This document shows, piece by piece, positions 9,070 to 18,667 of a stretch of DNA of 64,000 nucleotides. The notes under the pieces are model-generated. The model was given only the letters and a program-made list of their open reading frames with translations, was not told where the DNA came from and did no database searches. Origin of the DNA: Acetobacter aceti NBRC 14818 (GTDB lineage: Bacteria > Pseudomonadota > Alphaproteobacteria > Acetobacterales > Acetobacteraceae); the NCBI RefSeq assembly GCF_000193495.2, contig NZ_AP023410.1:558001-622000 (forward strand), written 5' to 3'. Each line of letters opens with the position of its first letter. Position 1 is the first letter of the stretch. A program made the position numbers and the translations under genes.

Positions 9070-10092
9070 ATGGCCATCACCATTCCGGACGAAATGAATG
9101 CCATCGTGCTGGATGAGCCCGGGGGTCCGAACGTCCTGCATCTTGGCAAGGTGCCCACACCCACGCCCAAACCGGGCGAAATTCTGGTTCGTGTCGAAGC
9201 CAGCGGCGTCAACCGCCCGGACATCATGCAGCGCAAAGGGCTTTATCCACCGCCTCCGGGCGCAAGCCCCCTGCTTGGTCTGGAAATTGCCGGAACAGTC
9301 GTAGCACACGGCAGTCCTGTCGCAGGCACGGACTTTCCTGCCATTGGCAGCAAGGTCTGCGCCCTGACTAACGGTGGCGGCTATGCGGATTATTGCGCAG
9401 TCCCCGCGTCACAATCCCTGCCGTGGCCGGAGCATTATGACGCCGTCAAGGCAGCCGCTATCCCCGAAACCTTTTTCACGGTGTGGTCCAATCTTTTCAC
9501 CACCGCCGATCTGAAAAAAGGTGAGACCGTTCTGATTCATGGCGGTGCGGGCGGTATCGGCACCGCTGCCATCCAGATCGCAAAAGCCATGGGGGCCATT
9601 CCGCTCACGACTGTCAGTGATCCCGAGAAAGGCGAGTTGTGCGAGAAGCTCGGCGCGATTGTCATTAACTACAAGACTGATGATTTCGTCGAAAAAACGC
9701 TGGAATACACGGATGGGAAAGGCGTGGATGTCATTCTCGACATCATCGGTGGCCCCTATTTCTCCCGAAACCTCAAGTCGCTGGCAATGGACGGGAGGCT
9801 TGTGATCATTGCCTTTCAGGGCGGCGCAAAAGCGGAAGATGTCTCACTCACTCGCCTGATGACAAAGCGCCTGCATGTCACCGGGACAGCGCTTCGCCCG
9901 CGTAGCACGGAGTATAAAGGCGCAGTCGCTCAGGCGCTGAAAAGCCATATCTGGCCCCTGCTGAATACTGGCGTTCTGGAACCGATCATACATACCACTT
10001 TCCCCCTTGCAGAAGCGGCTGAAGCGCATCGACTGATGGAGAGTAGCAGCCACAGCGGCAAGATTATCCTGACACACCCCGACCAGAATTGA
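9070..10092 (+). CDS. NAD(P)H:quinone oxidoreductase, PIG3/zinc-less MDR family
   Basis: 340 aa. Start ATG 9070 (MAITIPDEMNAIVLDEPGG) has AGGA about 8 nt upstream; the longer in-frame start at 9031 lacks one. GroES-like N-terminal domain with VRVEASGVNRPDIMQRKGLYPPP, then a Rossmann domain with the cofactor loop HGGAGGIGTAAIQIAKAMGA. The cysteine/histidine zinc ligands of alcohol dehydrogenases are absent, which places it in the quinone reductase branch of the medium-chain dehydrogenase superfamily. Family role: NADPH-dependent reduction of quinones or enals, often a stress or detoxification function in the cytoplasm; the substrate is unknown. It is divergent from sucC and followed by an AT-rich hairpin. 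Confidence 0.85.
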   Translation: MAITIPDEMNAIVLDEPGGPNVLHLGKVPTPTPKPGEILVRVEASGVNRPDIMQRKGLYPPPPGASPLLGLEIAGTVVAHGSPVAGTDFPAIGSKVCALTNGGGYADYCAVPASQSLPWPEHYDAVKAAAIPETFFTVWSNLFTTADLKKGETVLIHGGAGGIGTAAIQIAKAMGAIPLTTVSDPEKGELCEKLGAIVINYKTDDFVEKTLEYTDGKGVDVILDIIGGPYFSRNLKSLAMDGRLVIIAFQGGAKAEDVSLTRLMTKRLHVTGTALRPRSTEYKGAVAQALKSHIWPLLNTGVLEPIIHTTFPLAEAAEAHRLMESSSHSGKIILTHPDQN

Positions 10093-10109
10093 AGTTGATA
10101 GAAAAGATC

Positions 10110-10138
10110 ATAAAACATAAATAAAATTATGTTTTTAT
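10110..10138 (+). terminator. AT-rich hairpin after the quinone oxidoreductase
   Basis: AAAACATAA pairs with TTATGTTTT across a 6-nt loop and runs into T-rich sequence. The stem has a single G-C pair, so termination strength is doubtful; it could equally be a promoter-proximal feature of the next gene. Confidence 0.35.
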
Positions 10139-10167
10139 AGAATTTTTATATCAAAAGAGAACGAAAC

Positions 10168-10953
10168 ATGCTCCTTCACGCACTCGAACGCGGCCCCGAA
10201 AATCCGTCAGGAAATCATCTGCCTGTTGTCTTCATTCACGGTCTTTTCGGGCGTGGCCGGAATTTCGGTTTCTTCCAAAGACGACTGGCCGAAAGCCGTC
10301 GCACGATAGCGCTGGATCTCCGTAATCATGGCGAAAGTCCACATGGGCCGATGGATTATCCGACTTTGGCGGACGACGTTTACGAAACGCTCAATCATCT
10401 CGGCATTCACTCCGCCATCATTGTCGGTCACTCAATGGGCGGCAAAACCGGAATGATGCTCGCCCTGCGTCATCCCGAGATGGTTGCGAAACTACTTGTA
10501 GCGGATATTGCGCCGGGTGAAGGCGGTTTTGCTCAAGGACATGATCTTGCGGCCAAGCTGGCAGCACTGCATTTTCCTGCATCTCTGAACCGCGCAGAAG
10601 CTGACGCTTTGCTCGCAACCGTCATCAGTGAGCCGGAAGTCAGAAATCTCATGCTCCAGAATGTTGAACTCGGGGAACATCCACACTGGCAGATCGGCAT
10701 CAACGAAATCGCCGCCGCCATGCCGCAGATCGTGGGCTGGCCAGAGATTCCGGAAGGCGAGACCTATGATGGACCAACCCTCTTCGTGGCGGGGCAGCGC
10801 TCCCACTATATAGCACCGGAAAATTATCCCACGATGAAGCGGCTTTTCCCTCATTATATGCTCAAGACGATTGAAGGGGCCGGGCACTGGGTTCATGCGG
10901 AAAAGCCGAATGAATTTTATGAAATACTCTCGGAATTCATTGGCGACAGCTGA
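10168..10953 (+). CDS. Alpha/beta hydrolase (YbfF-like esterase)
   Basis: 261 aa cytoplasmic alpha/beta-hydrolase. Oxyanion region VVFIHGLFGRGRNF, strand/loop ALDLRNHGESPHG, nucleophile elbow GHSMGG (Ser about residue 92) and a late histidine in GAGHWVHAEKP complete the catalytic triad pattern. The arrangement and RNHG/GHSMGGK blocks match the E. coli YbfF acyl-CoA esterase-like group. The natural substrate is unknown. It lies 75 bp after the quinone oxidoreductase with a weak AT-rich hairpin between; co-transcription is possible. Confidence 0.83.
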   Translation: MLLHALERGPENPSGNHLPVVFIHGLFGRGRNFGFFQRRLAESRRTIALDLRNHGESPHGPMDYPTLADDVYETLNHLGIHSAIIVGHSMGGKTGMMLALRHPEMVAKLLVADIAPGEGGFAQGHDLAAKLAALHFPASLNRAEADALLATVISEPEVRNLMLQNVELGEHPHWQIGINEIAAAMPQIVGWPEIPEGETYDGPTLFVAGQRSHYIAPENYPTMKRLFPHYMLKTIEGAGHWVHAEKPNEFYEILSEFIGDS

Positions 10954-11036
10954 CCCTGCTTCAAAGCCCAGCGACGTATTCCTGATGTGCTGCAATCAGG
11001 GCAGACAGTGGAAGGTGGTTGCGGCATAATTCACTC

Positions 11037-12464
11037 ATGACGACCGCTCCCATATCCGCAGCCGCAGCCCCATCTCCTCTCCTGTCACGCAAAGAGCGTC
11101 ACAAAAAGGGACAGGCGCTGCGTCAGCTGGTTTCCAGATCATCTCATGCCGAATGGTCTCCCGCCAGAAATCGCTCTGATCCGCTTGCCCTGCTCACCCA
11201 GCAGAACACGCACCGCATCACCAGCCTGATACCGGTTCGTTACGAGCGTATGAGGGCGTCTCCATTCGCCTTCCTGCGGGGAGCGGCGATTGTGATGGCG
11301 GCGGACCTTGCCGGCACGCCTACAAGCGGGCTGACGGTGCAGGCCTGCGGCGACTGTCATCTGGCGAATTTCGGAAGCTATGCCTCACCCGAAGGTATCC
11401 CGGTCTTCGATATCAATGATTTCGACGAGACATTCCGTGCGCCTTTCGAATGGGACATCAAGCGTCTCGGTACATCTTTCGTGCTGGCAGGATTGGAAAC
11501 CGGTCTTTCCTCCCATCGTGCGCATGCTCTGGCTGAGATCATGGCACAGACCTACAGCACGGAGATGCGTCGTCTCTCCCAACTGAGTCCGCTTCAGGTC
11601 TGGCTCAATCGCATTGATCTCAAAAACGCCATCGCTCATTTCGAAGATGCAAAAACACGCCGAGCCACGGAAACACTCCTGAAGACGCGTCTGGACAGCA
11701 TCAAGACTGGCTTCGGTCTCATCGCTGATGACCGCAATGCCCCGTCCCTGCACGAAAAACCGCCACTGGTGATGCGTTTGCCGGATCAGGACGATGCCAC
11801 CCGACAGGCTTTCGCCCGTTATGTCGCCACCCAGCCGCCGGAACGTCTGGCTCTTCTGAAGCACTATGCTCTGCGCGATGTGATCTTCAAAGTGGTCGGT
11901 GTCGGCAGCGTCGGTACGTTCTGCGCCATCGGGCTGTTCACCACGGCGGATAACGAGCCTCTGCTGCTTCAGATCAAGGAATCTCAGGAGTCCGTTCTGG
12001 CACCTTACGCCGGTCCCGCCGTTCACATTCACAATCAGGGTGAACGCGTTGTCACAGGCCAGCGCATCATGCAGGCTGTGTCAGATTCCTTCCTGGGATG
12101 GACACACAGTATCGGCGATGACGGAGAGCTGTCTGAAGACGATGCGCATCTGCCCGAAAACGAATCAAGACGACAGTTTTATGTGCGGAGGGTCAAGGAT
12201 ACGCGTCTTGCCGCCATCGGTGCGGACTTCGCTCAGGAAGGCCTGAAAGACTACGCGAAACTGTGCGCCCGTGCGCTTGCCCGCGCCCATGCCCGGTCAG
12301 GTGATCCTGTGACCATTTCGGCCTATCTCGGTAAAGGCGCTTCATTTTCTGCCGCTATTGCCGCCTTTTCGGTCGCCTATGCCGCCCAGACCAAAAAGGA
12401 CTGGAAGAATTTCGTGGCGGTTACCACTAGCAAGCCAGCATCGTCTGCAAAGGCATCATCCTGA
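11037..12464 (+). CDS. DUF2252 family protein (COG4320)
   Basis: 475 aa. ATG at 11037 is chosen; an in-frame TTG at 11019 sits just after GGAAGG and could be the true start. The family is recognised from PIRYERMRASPFAFLRGAA, GDCHLANFGSYASPEG and FDINDFDETFRAPFEWDIKR, which are the conserved N-terminal blocks, and from a late RDVIFKVVGVGSVGTFCAIG. The fold is kinase-like (protein-kinase/aminoglycoside-phosphotransferase superfamily) in related families, with GDCHLANFG and FDINDFDE resembling the catalytic and metal-binding loops; biochemical function is unknown. No signal peptide. It has its own strong terminator, and is convergent with the prkA-yeaH-spoVR operon. Confidence 0.8.
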   Translation: MTTAPISAAAAPSPLLSRKERHKKGQALRQLVSRSSHAEWSPARNRSDPLALLTQQNTHRITSLIPVRYERMRASPFAFLRGAAIVMAADLAGTPTSGLTVQACGDCHLANFGSYASPEGIPVFDINDFDETFRAPFEWDIKRLGTSFVLAGLETGLSSHRAHALAEIMAQTYSTEMRRLSQLSPLQVWLNRIDLKNAIAHFEDAKTRRATETLLKTRLDSIKTGFGLIADDRNAPSLHEKPPLVMRLPDQDDATRQAFARYVATQPPERLALLKHYALRDVIFKVVGVGSVGTFCAIGLFTTADNEPLLLQIKESQESVLAPYAGPAVHIHNQGERVVTGQRIMQAVSDSFLGWTHSIGDDGELSEDDAHLPENESRRQFYVRRVKDTRLAAIGADFAQEGLKDYAKLCARALARAHARSGDPVTISAYLGKGASFSAAIAAFSVAYAAQTKKDWKNFVAVTTSKPASSAKASS

Positions 12465-12473
12465 CTTCATAAG

Positions 12474-12524
12474 TCTTCTGCCCGCTTTCCACACTTGAAC
12501 GCAGGAAGCGGGCAGAAGATTTTT
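12474..12524 (+). terminator. Rho-independent terminator of the DUF2252 gene
   Basis: TCTTCTGCCCGCTTTCC pairs with GGAAGCGGGCAGAAGA (one bulged T) across a 13-nt loop and is followed by TTTTT. GC-rich and well formed; it separates the DUF2252 gene from the convergent spoVR gene. Confidence 0.88.
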
Positions 12525-12525
12525 C

Positions 12526-14049
12526 TCACGCCTGTCCTGCCTCATGGGACAACAGGACGCGACCGGTGGGCGTGTCGATCTCATCCAGCACCACACGATA
12601 CCCCCATAGGTCCGCAAGCGCATTGAGGGTCAATTTCATGTCGTTATCGGCCAGAACCTGACCCGATTTTGTGCGGTGCTCCAGCCGCAGGGTTCTGTCT
12701 CCAAAAGTATCCACGTCCACGATTTCGATCTCCGTGTACCACGTCGAAGGATCGTAAGAGGCCGCAACAGTGCGGCGAATGTCGCGATAACCGGCTTCGT
12801 CATGAATGGCGTCGACCAGCAGATACGGATCGCGGGTATCATCCAGAAGCCGGAACATGCGGAAATCACGCATCACCTTTGGAGAGAGGAACTGAAGGAC
12901 GAAGCTCTCATCCCGATATTCCGCCCAGGCGTGACGCAAGGTTCCATAGGCGTCGCCGTTGCCAGCAATATCCGGCTGCCAGCGCCGGTCCTCTTCTGTA
13001 GGATCGGTGCAGATGCGCTCAATGTCCTTCATCATCGCAAAGCCCAGCGCATACGGGTTAAAGCTGGTTGAACCCTGCTCATAGCCGAACTGGGCGATCA
13101 CATTGGTGGTCGAGTGGATCACCTCCATGAAGGCCGCGTCATCAATACGTCCCTTCTCATGCAGGCGACTCATGATGCGGTCATGCACCCATGTCGCACA
13201 CCCTTCATTCATCAGCTTGAGCTGCGGCTGTGGGTAGAAATACTGAGCGATCAGACGGACAATGCGGATGATTTCCCGTTCCCACGGAGCCAGACGGGGG
13301 GCATGTTTCTCAAGGAAGTAAAGGATATTTTCCTCGGGCAGTCCAAGCCGACGGCGGAGCGCCTGCCTCTCACCGTTCCCCGAGTGCTCCGGCTCGCTTC
13401 CCTGAGGCAACGTGCGCCACAGATCGTTGAAAGAACTGTCCTCGTAAGCCCGACGCTCACGTGCCCTCGCCTGTTCATCTTTCAGGTCGATATGTCGCGA
13501 GCCGCTATGCCGATTGACACCCTGCCCCTGCAAGGCGTGCGCCGCATCCAGCACGCGCTCCACTGCCGCCTGCCCGTGAATCTCTTCGCAGCGCGAGATG
13601 TAGCCGCGGGCAAACTCCAGATAGTTCAGAATCTGTGAAGGATCAGTCCATTCCTGAAACAGACGGTTATTTTTGAAAAAATGGTTGTGACCAAAGGCCG
13701 CGTGCGCGATCACCAGCGCCTGCATCGTGGCGCTGTTTTCCTCCATGAGATAGCTGATGCAGGGATTGGAGTTGATGACAACTTCATAGGCGAGCCCCAT
13801 CAGCCCCCGACGATAGGCGTTTTCGTGCCCCGCAAAACGTTTGCCGTAAGACCAATGGTGATAATTGATCGGCATACCATTGGCCGTATAGACATCGAGC
13901 ATCTGCTCGGACGTGATGACCTCGATACGGTTTGGAAAAACATCGAGGCCAAGCTCTTTCTCCGCAATCTCCTCAATGGCGTTGTAGCAATCGCGGATGA
14001 TGTGAAAGTTCCAATCCGCGCCCTGATAGAGCAGCCCTGTATCTGTCAT
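12526..14049 (-). CDS. SpoVR family protein (YcgB-like)
   Basis: 507 aa, matching E. coli YcgB (about 510 aa). N-terminal GADWNFHIIRDCYNAIEEIA, then YHHWSYGKRFAGHENAYRRG and ELVYEINSNP-like VVINSNPCISYLMEENS are the conserved SpoVR blocks, with HAAFGHNHFFKNN downstream. The His/Glu-rich pattern suggests a metal-dependent enzyme fold, but no activity is established; in Bacillus SpoVR is needed for the spore cortex. Its start overlaps the yeaH stop by 4 nt (ATGA). The three genes prkA, yeaH and spoVR form a tight stress/stationary-phase unit widespread in Proteobacteria. Confidence 0.92.
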   Translation of the reverse strand: MTDTGLLYQGADWNFHIIRDCYNAIEEIAEKELGLDVFPNRIEVITSEQMLDVYTANGMPINYHHWSYGKRFAGHENAYRRGLMGLAYEVVINSNPCISYLMEENSATMQALVIAHAAFGHNHFFKNNRLFQEWTDPSQILNYLEFARGYISRCEEIHGQAAVERVLDAAHALQGQGVNRHSGSRHIDLKDEQARARERRAYEDSSFNDLWRTLPQGSEPEHSGNGERQALRRRLGLPEENILYFLEKHAPRLAPWEREIIRIVRLIAQYFYPQPQLKLMNEGCATWVHDRIMSRLHEKGRIDDAAFMEVIHSTTNVIAQFGYEQGSTSFNPYALGFAMMKDIERICTDPTEEDRRWQPDIAGNGDAYGTLRHAWAEYRDESFVLQFLSPKVMRDFRMFRLLDDTRDPYLLVDAIHDEAGYRDIRRTVAASYDPSTWYTEIEIVDVDTFGDRTLRLEHRTKSGQVLADNDMKLTLNALADLWGYRVVLDEIDTPTGRVLLSHEAGQA

Positions 14050-15359
14050 GCGTGGCTAGCCTCCCCGGCTGTCCTGCGTGCGAAAAGCTCCCGAAAAACA
14101 GGGAAGATTTCCTTCCGGTCACTGACCTGACGAATGGCGAGATGCGGCTGTTTCTCGGCAACGCTGCGATAAGCCTGCCACAGGTCCGTCTCACCACGAA
14201 TGATCGCGCCTGAACCGGTGACTTCGATGTAGGCGTAATACTGCACGAGCGGTAGAATCTCTTCGTCGAGCAGCCTGACGACCTGCGGAGTATCCGATGG
14301 GGAGTTATCACCGTCAGACGCCTGTGCGACATAGATATTCCATTGCTGGACTGGATAACGCGCCTTCTGGACACGCAGCATCTCTTCCAGCGCTGTCGAT
14401 ACGACAGTGCCTCCGGTGCGCGGATCGTGGAAGAAGGTCTCTTCATCAACCTCCTCCGCTGTTTCCGCGTGCCGGATGAAGACAACATCCAGCGTCTTGT
14501 AACGCTTTTCCAGAAAGACATGCAGCAGCAGGAAGAACTGCTTGGCCAGATCCTTCATCCGCTCGGTCATGGAGCCTGACACGTCCATCAGGCAGAACAT
14601 GACGGCTCTGGTGGAAGGCTTCGGCGTGGGAGCAAACCGCCTGTAACGCAGATCCACAGGATCAACCCATGGGATACGGTTCATCCGCTGACGAAGGTTT
14701 CCTCGCTTCTCCCGCAGTTCCTCAAGCTCTTCGAGTTGCGCCGCAGAAAGTGGTCGAATCTCTTCCAATTCGGCAATGCGGGCTTCGATTTCCTCCAGTT
14801 CAGCAGGTTTCGGGCGACCCAGCCCGATACGCCGCGCCATGGAATGGCGGACGGTGCGTCCCAGATCGAGTTGCGATGGGGAGCCGTCATTGCTGAGGCC
14901 CGCCCGACTTGGCGCTGTCGTCTCGGTGGCGGAGATTTCCCGCTTTATGAGATCGGGCAGTTCCAGATCATCAAAGAACAGATCAAGAAATTCGTCACGG
15001 GAAAGGATGAACCGATAGGCATCTTCCCCACCTCCATCCGTTCCTGCCTGTCCGGGGCCACCTCCTTTCCCGCCACCACCTGATGGCGGTCGACGCAGCT
15101 TGTCTCCACGGGAAAATTCGTGGTTCCCCGTCAGAATGATATGTCGTTCTCCCTGCGTGAAAACACGATGGAATCCCGGCTCATGCAATGCATCTGCCGG
15201 AATGGAGACGGCTTTACCCTCTCCGACTTCACGGATCTTGCCGTTTGCTACGGCGTCCCGCACGGCTTTCTGAACCGCGCCTCGTGCCCTTTCCAGAGCA
15301 CGACGACGGTTTTCAAGATTTTTGCCATGTGGGTTGGATCGTCTATCAATGATATCCAA
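14046..15359 (-). CDS. yeaH: YeaH/YhbH family protein with von Willebrand A domain (DUF444)
   Basis: 437 aa (E. coli YeaH 427 aa). The basic N-terminus begins MDIIDRRSNPHGKNLENRRR. A Gly-rich linker with GGGGKGGGPGQ near residues 95-110 precedes FILSRDEFLDLFFDDLELPD. The vWA-like domain carries the MIDAS motif DVSGSM in AVMFCLMDVSGSMTERM. In E. coli, YeaH acts with kinase YeaG in nitrogen-starvation and acid-stress responses; the partner relation is expected here because the genes lie 27 bp apart in the same order. Cytoplasmic, no TM segments. Confidence 0.92.
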   Translation of the reverse strand: MDIIDRRSNPHGKNLENRRRALERARGAVQKAVRDAVANGKIREVGEGKAVSIPADALHEPGFHRVFTQGERHIILTGNHEFSRGDKLRRPPSGGGGKGGGPGQAGTDGGGEDAYRFILSRDEFLDLFFDDLELPDLIKREISATETTAPSRAGLSNDGSPSQLDLGRTVRHSMARRIGLGRPKPAELEEIEARIAELEEIRPLSAAQLEELEELREKRGNLRQRMNRIPWVDPVDLRYRRFAPTPKPSTRAVMFCLMDVSGSMTERMKDLAKQFFLLLHVFLEKRYKTLDVVFIRHAETAEEVDEETFFHDPRTGGTVVSTALEEMLRVQKARYPVQQWNIYVAQASDGDNSPSDTPQVVRLLDEEILPLVQYYAYIEVTGSGAIIRGETDLWQAYRSVAEKQPHLAIRQVSDRKEIFPVFRELFARRTAGEASHA

Positions 15360-15386
15360 GTCGCACCCCTGATCTGTGGGCGTATG

Positions 15387-17333
15387 TCAGGCAGACTGTT
15401 TTACGCGCATGTACCATTCAACGAGCCGACGGACCTGTCGTTCCGTGTAGCCGCGTTCCATCATGCGTTCGACGAATTCGTCATGTTTGCGCTCGGTTTC
15501 ACCATCTTTCTTGGAGCCGAAACTGATGACGGGCAGAAGATCTTCCACCTGACTGAACATCCGTTTTTCGATCACGTCGCGGATTTTCTCGTAGGATGTC
15601 CAGGACGGATTGCGTCCCCCGTTGGACGCCCGTGAGCGAAGTGCGAATTTCACCACCTCGTTCCGGAAGTCCTTCGGGTTGGCGATTCCTGCCGGTTTTT
15701 CAATCTTTGTCAGCTCAGTGTTCAGGAGATCACGATTGAGCATCTGCCCGGTGTCAGGGTCCTTGAAGTCCTGATCCTCAATCCATGCATCCGCGTAATC
15801 GAGATAGCGATCAAACAGATTCTGTCCGTAATCACTGTAACTTTCCAGGTAGGCTTTCTGGATTTCGTTACCGAGGAATTCCGCGTAACGGCCCGCCAGC
15901 TCGGATTTCAGAACGGCAAGATAATTCGCCTCCACTTCCGCCGGGAACTGCTCCCGTCTGACCGCATGTTCGAGCACATACATCAGATGGACAGGATCGG
16001 CTGAAATCTCCGTTGAATCGTGGTTGAAGGTTGCAGAAAGCACTTTGTAGGCGAAACGGGTGGAAATGCCGTCCATACCCTCATCCACACCGGCAGCATC
16101 ACGATATTCCTGCATGGTGCGGGCCTTGGGGTCGGTCTCACGGATGTTCTCGCCATCATACACCCGCAGTTTGGCATACTGCGTTGAATTGGGATGTGTT
16201 TTCAGCCGCGAGAGCACAGCAAAGCGCGCGAGCATGTCGAGTGTGTTGGGGGCAAGTGGCGCTTCCTTGAGAGCCGATGATTCCACCAGTTTCTCGTAAA
16301 TCTTCGCTTCTTCCGTCACGCGCAGGCAGTAAGGCACCTTGATGACGCAGACACGGTCAAGGAAGGCTTCATTCGTGCGATTGTTGCGGAAACTCTGCCA
16401 TTCAGCCTCGTTCGAGTGCGCCAGAATCACACCGGTGAACGGGATGGAACCAATATTCTCCGTGCCGACATAGTTGCCTTCCTGCGTCGCCGTCAGTAGC
16501 GGATGCAGCATTTTGATCGGCGCCTTGAACATCTCGACAAACTCGAGAATGCCCTGATTGGCGCGGTTCAGACCGCCCGAGAAGCTGTAGGCGTCCGGAT
16601 CGTTCTGGCTGAAATGCTCAAGCTGTCGGATATCGACCTTTCCGACGAGAGCCGAGACATCCTGATTGTTGTCATCCCCCGGCTCTGTCTTGGCGATGGC
16701 GATCTGCCGCAGCTTGGACGGGTTTAGTTTGACAACGCTGAAGCGCGAAATATCCCCGTCGAACTCCTCCAGCCGCTTGAGCGCCCACGGGCTGGCGATT
16801 CCTGTCAGAACACGTCGCGGGATGCCGTAATCGCGTTCAAGCGCCTCACTCATCGTGAAGGGATCGAACAGACCCAGCGGGCTTTCAAAGACAGGGCTGA
16901 GATGTCTTCCCGCCTTGAGCACATAAATCGGCTCATGTTCCATCAAGGTCTTGAGGCGTTCACCAAGTGAGGATTTACCACCACCAACAGGGCCAAGCAG
17001 ATAGAGAATCTGTTTCCGCTCTTCCAACCCCTGAGCGGCATGACGGAAGAAGCCGACGATCTGCTCGATCGTCTCTTCCATACCGTAAAAATCCTTGAAG
17101 GCCGGATAGACACGGAGTGTGCGGTTCATGAAGATGCGCGACTGGCGTGGATCACGGGAGGTATCGACCATCACCGGCTCACCGATCGCCTTCAGCATAC
17201 GCTCCGCCGCGCTGGCGTAGCAGGATGGATCAGTCCGGCAGGCTTCGAGATATTCCGCAAGGCTCATTTCAGTCTCGCGGTGCCGGTCTCGCATCGCGGT
17301 TGCCAGGGAAAAAACGTCAGAGACAGAAGCCAT
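15387..17333 (-). CDS. yeaG: PrkA/YeaG family serine protein kinase (AAA+)
   Basis: 648 aa, same length class as E. coli YeaG (644 aa). An N-terminal AAA module carries Walker A GPVGGGKSSLGERLK, preceded by the typical RVYPAFKDFYGMEETIEQIV. The C-terminal PrkA kinase-like domain includes the late ISFGSKKDGETERKHDEFVE block. The ATG at 17333 has GGAG 9 nt upstream. It heads the yeaG-yeaH-spoVR operon. In enterobacteria this kinase is induced by starvation and acid stress, and acid is relevant for an acetic acid producer. A 485-bp gene-free stretch upstream should contain the promoter. In Bacillus PrkA has also been reported as an AAA+ protease, so the kinase label is a family name. Confidence 0.93.
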   Translation of the reverse strand: MASVSDVFSLATAMRDRHRETEMSLAEYLEACRTDPSCYASAAERMLKAIGEPVMVDTSRDPRQSRIFMNRTLRVYPAFKDFYGMEETIEQIVGFFRHAAQGLEERKQILYLLGPVGGGKSSLGERLKTLMEHEPIYVLKAGRHLSPVFESPLGLFDPFTMSEALERDYGIPRRVLTGIASPWALKRLEEFDGDISRFSVVKLNPSKLRQIAIAKTEPGDDNNQDVSALVGKVDIRQLEHFSQNDPDAYSFSGGLNRANQGILEFVEMFKAPIKMLHPLLTATQEGNYVGTENIGSIPFTGVILAHSNEAEWQSFRNNRTNEAFLDRVCVIKVPYCLRVTEEAKIYEKLVESSALKEAPLAPNTLDMLARFAVLSRLKTHPNSTQYAKLRVYDGENIRETDPKARTMQEYRDAAGVDEGMDGISTRFAYKVLSATFNHDSTEISADPVHLMYVLEHAVRREQFPAEVEANYLAVLKSELAGRYAEFLGNEIQKAYLESYSDYGQNLFDRYLDYADAWIEDQDFKDPDTGQMLNRDLLNTELTKIEKPAGIANPKDFRNEVVKFALRSRASNGGRNPSWTSYEKIRDVIEKRMFSQVEDLLPVISFGSKKDGETERKHDEFVERMMERGYTERQVRRLVEWYMRVKQSA

Positions 17334-17818
17334 CAGTACCGCTCTCCGGAAATTTCAGAAATCAGATGCAGAATTGTTACGCGATAGAAGAAAACCTTTC
17401 GGGCATCGGGCTATTTCCTCTGTGTAATCGCTTGTTCAACCTGCTTGTCCCATTACAGCATCGCAATGAAAAGAGAGTGAACAAACCTGTGAGACACCAC
17501 AGAATCGGAAATCAGGACTTGTTATTTTGTCTAAAAAAAGGCAGAAGACGCGATCCTGACCGGTTCCCAAGCCCACGCTATCGAACCGACGACGATATTT
17601 TCAAGAGAAATCGCTATTCTTTCCATTGCTGATGGCGGCAAGTGCCTCGCTCGCAATGATTTTTTCATTCCAAATCAAGGAATTACAGAAGATCTGACGA
17701 ATTCATGAGGAACGCGTCACATCCATCTGCAGCACTGATGACCAGTTCTTCCCACAAAGGCAAAAAGGCCATCTGTCGCGGTTTTCCCTGACAGATAGTG
17801 TAAATCTCGCGATTCGGA
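17334..17818. promoter_or_regulatory. Gene-free region upstream of yeaG and downstream of the MBL hydrolase gene
   Basis: 485 bp with no supported ORF in either strand. The right part holds a weak minus-strand hairpin (ATCTGTC 17771-17777 with GACAGAT 17790-17796, then GGCCTTTTT on the minus strand), a possible terminator for the metG-tatD-MBL run. The left part should contain the yeaG promoter; no clear sigma-54 or sigma-70 consensus was found by eye. Confidence 0.4.
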
Positions 17819-18637
17819 TCAGGAGGCAACCAGGCCCGGCGCTGTGAAAGTAAGGCCGTCGAAGGCTGCCTCGATCCCCTCTGGAAGCATCTTCTCAAGA
17901 GTCGACCAGTCCATGAACGGCCCGAGATGCGTGAGAATTGTACGGCGCGGCTGAATACGCTCACGCCATTCCAGAACCCGGTCCAGCCACGCATGAGCCG
18001 AGTGAGGTTTCAGCTGGAGGCAATCCACCATCCAGGTGTCGACACCTTCCAGCAGAGAGAGGACATCATCGGTCAGGGACACGACGTCCGTGCAATAGGC
18101 AAAACCTCCGCAGCGAAAGCCGAGCGAGTTCAGCTTTCCATGATCCTGCTCGAAAACATCAAGAAGCAGCCCGACGATCTCCTGCCGCTCTCCCCCCTTG
18201 ATGAAACGGGGCTCCACACCGGGACGAAATGCGTCCTTTGGAGTCCACGGACGGAATGCGTAGTCAAAGCGCCCGTGAATCTCTGAAAGAGTCGTCTCAG
18301 TGCCAAAAATCTCGATTGGCCGTTCAAGCGCCCAGTTGAAGGGACGCACATCATCCAGACCGGCGATATGATCGGCATGAGCATGCGTGTAGAAAATCGC
18401 ATCGGCATAGGGAATGCCGTTCGCGATCAGCTGATTGCGCATGTCAGGCCCTGTGTCGACAAGCAGACGGCGCTTGTCCGGAGCCTGAACCACAATGGAA
18501 GCCCGTGTCCGACGATTGCGCGGCTCATTCGGATCACATTCGCCCCATGCACCACGCCCGTCCGCTCCACCAATGAGGGGCACGCCTGAGGAGCCTCCAC
18601 AACCAAGAACGGTGATGGTGAGCGTGGTGTCAGTCAC
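17819..18637 (-). CDS. MBL-fold metal-dependent hydrolase (PhnP-like)
   Basis: 272 aa. Beta-lactamase fold with GCGGSSGVP at the N-terminus, LLVDTGPDMRNQL, the metal-binding THAHADHIAGLDD, and C-terminal histidine/aspartate sites (CLQLKPHSAH, ILTHLGPFMD). This resembles the PhnP/phosphoribosyl cyclic phosphodiesterase group of MBL proteins; members without a phn operon are usually annotated only as MBL-fold hydrolases, and no phn gene is nearby. Last gene of the metG-tatD-MBL run, 30 bp after tatD, an arrangement common in Alphaproteobacteria. Probable two-metal phosphodiesterase; substrate not known. Confidence 0.87.
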   Translation of the reverse strand: MTDTTLTITVLGCGGSSGVPLIGGADGRGAWGECDPNEPRNRRTRASIVVQAPDKRRLLVDTGPDMRNQLIANGIPYADAIFYTHAHADHIAGLDDVRPFNWALERPIEIFGTETTLSEIHGRFDYAFRPWTPKDAFRPGVEPRFIKGGERQEIVGLLLDVFEQDHGKLNSLGFRCGGFAYCTDVVSLTDDVLSLLEGVDTWMVDCLQLKPHSAHAWLDRVLEWRERIQPRRTILTHLGPFMDWSTLEKMLPEGIEAAFDGLTFTAPGLVAS

Positions 18638-18667
18638 GATTGGTCTTTCCCGTATTGAATGGCTGTT

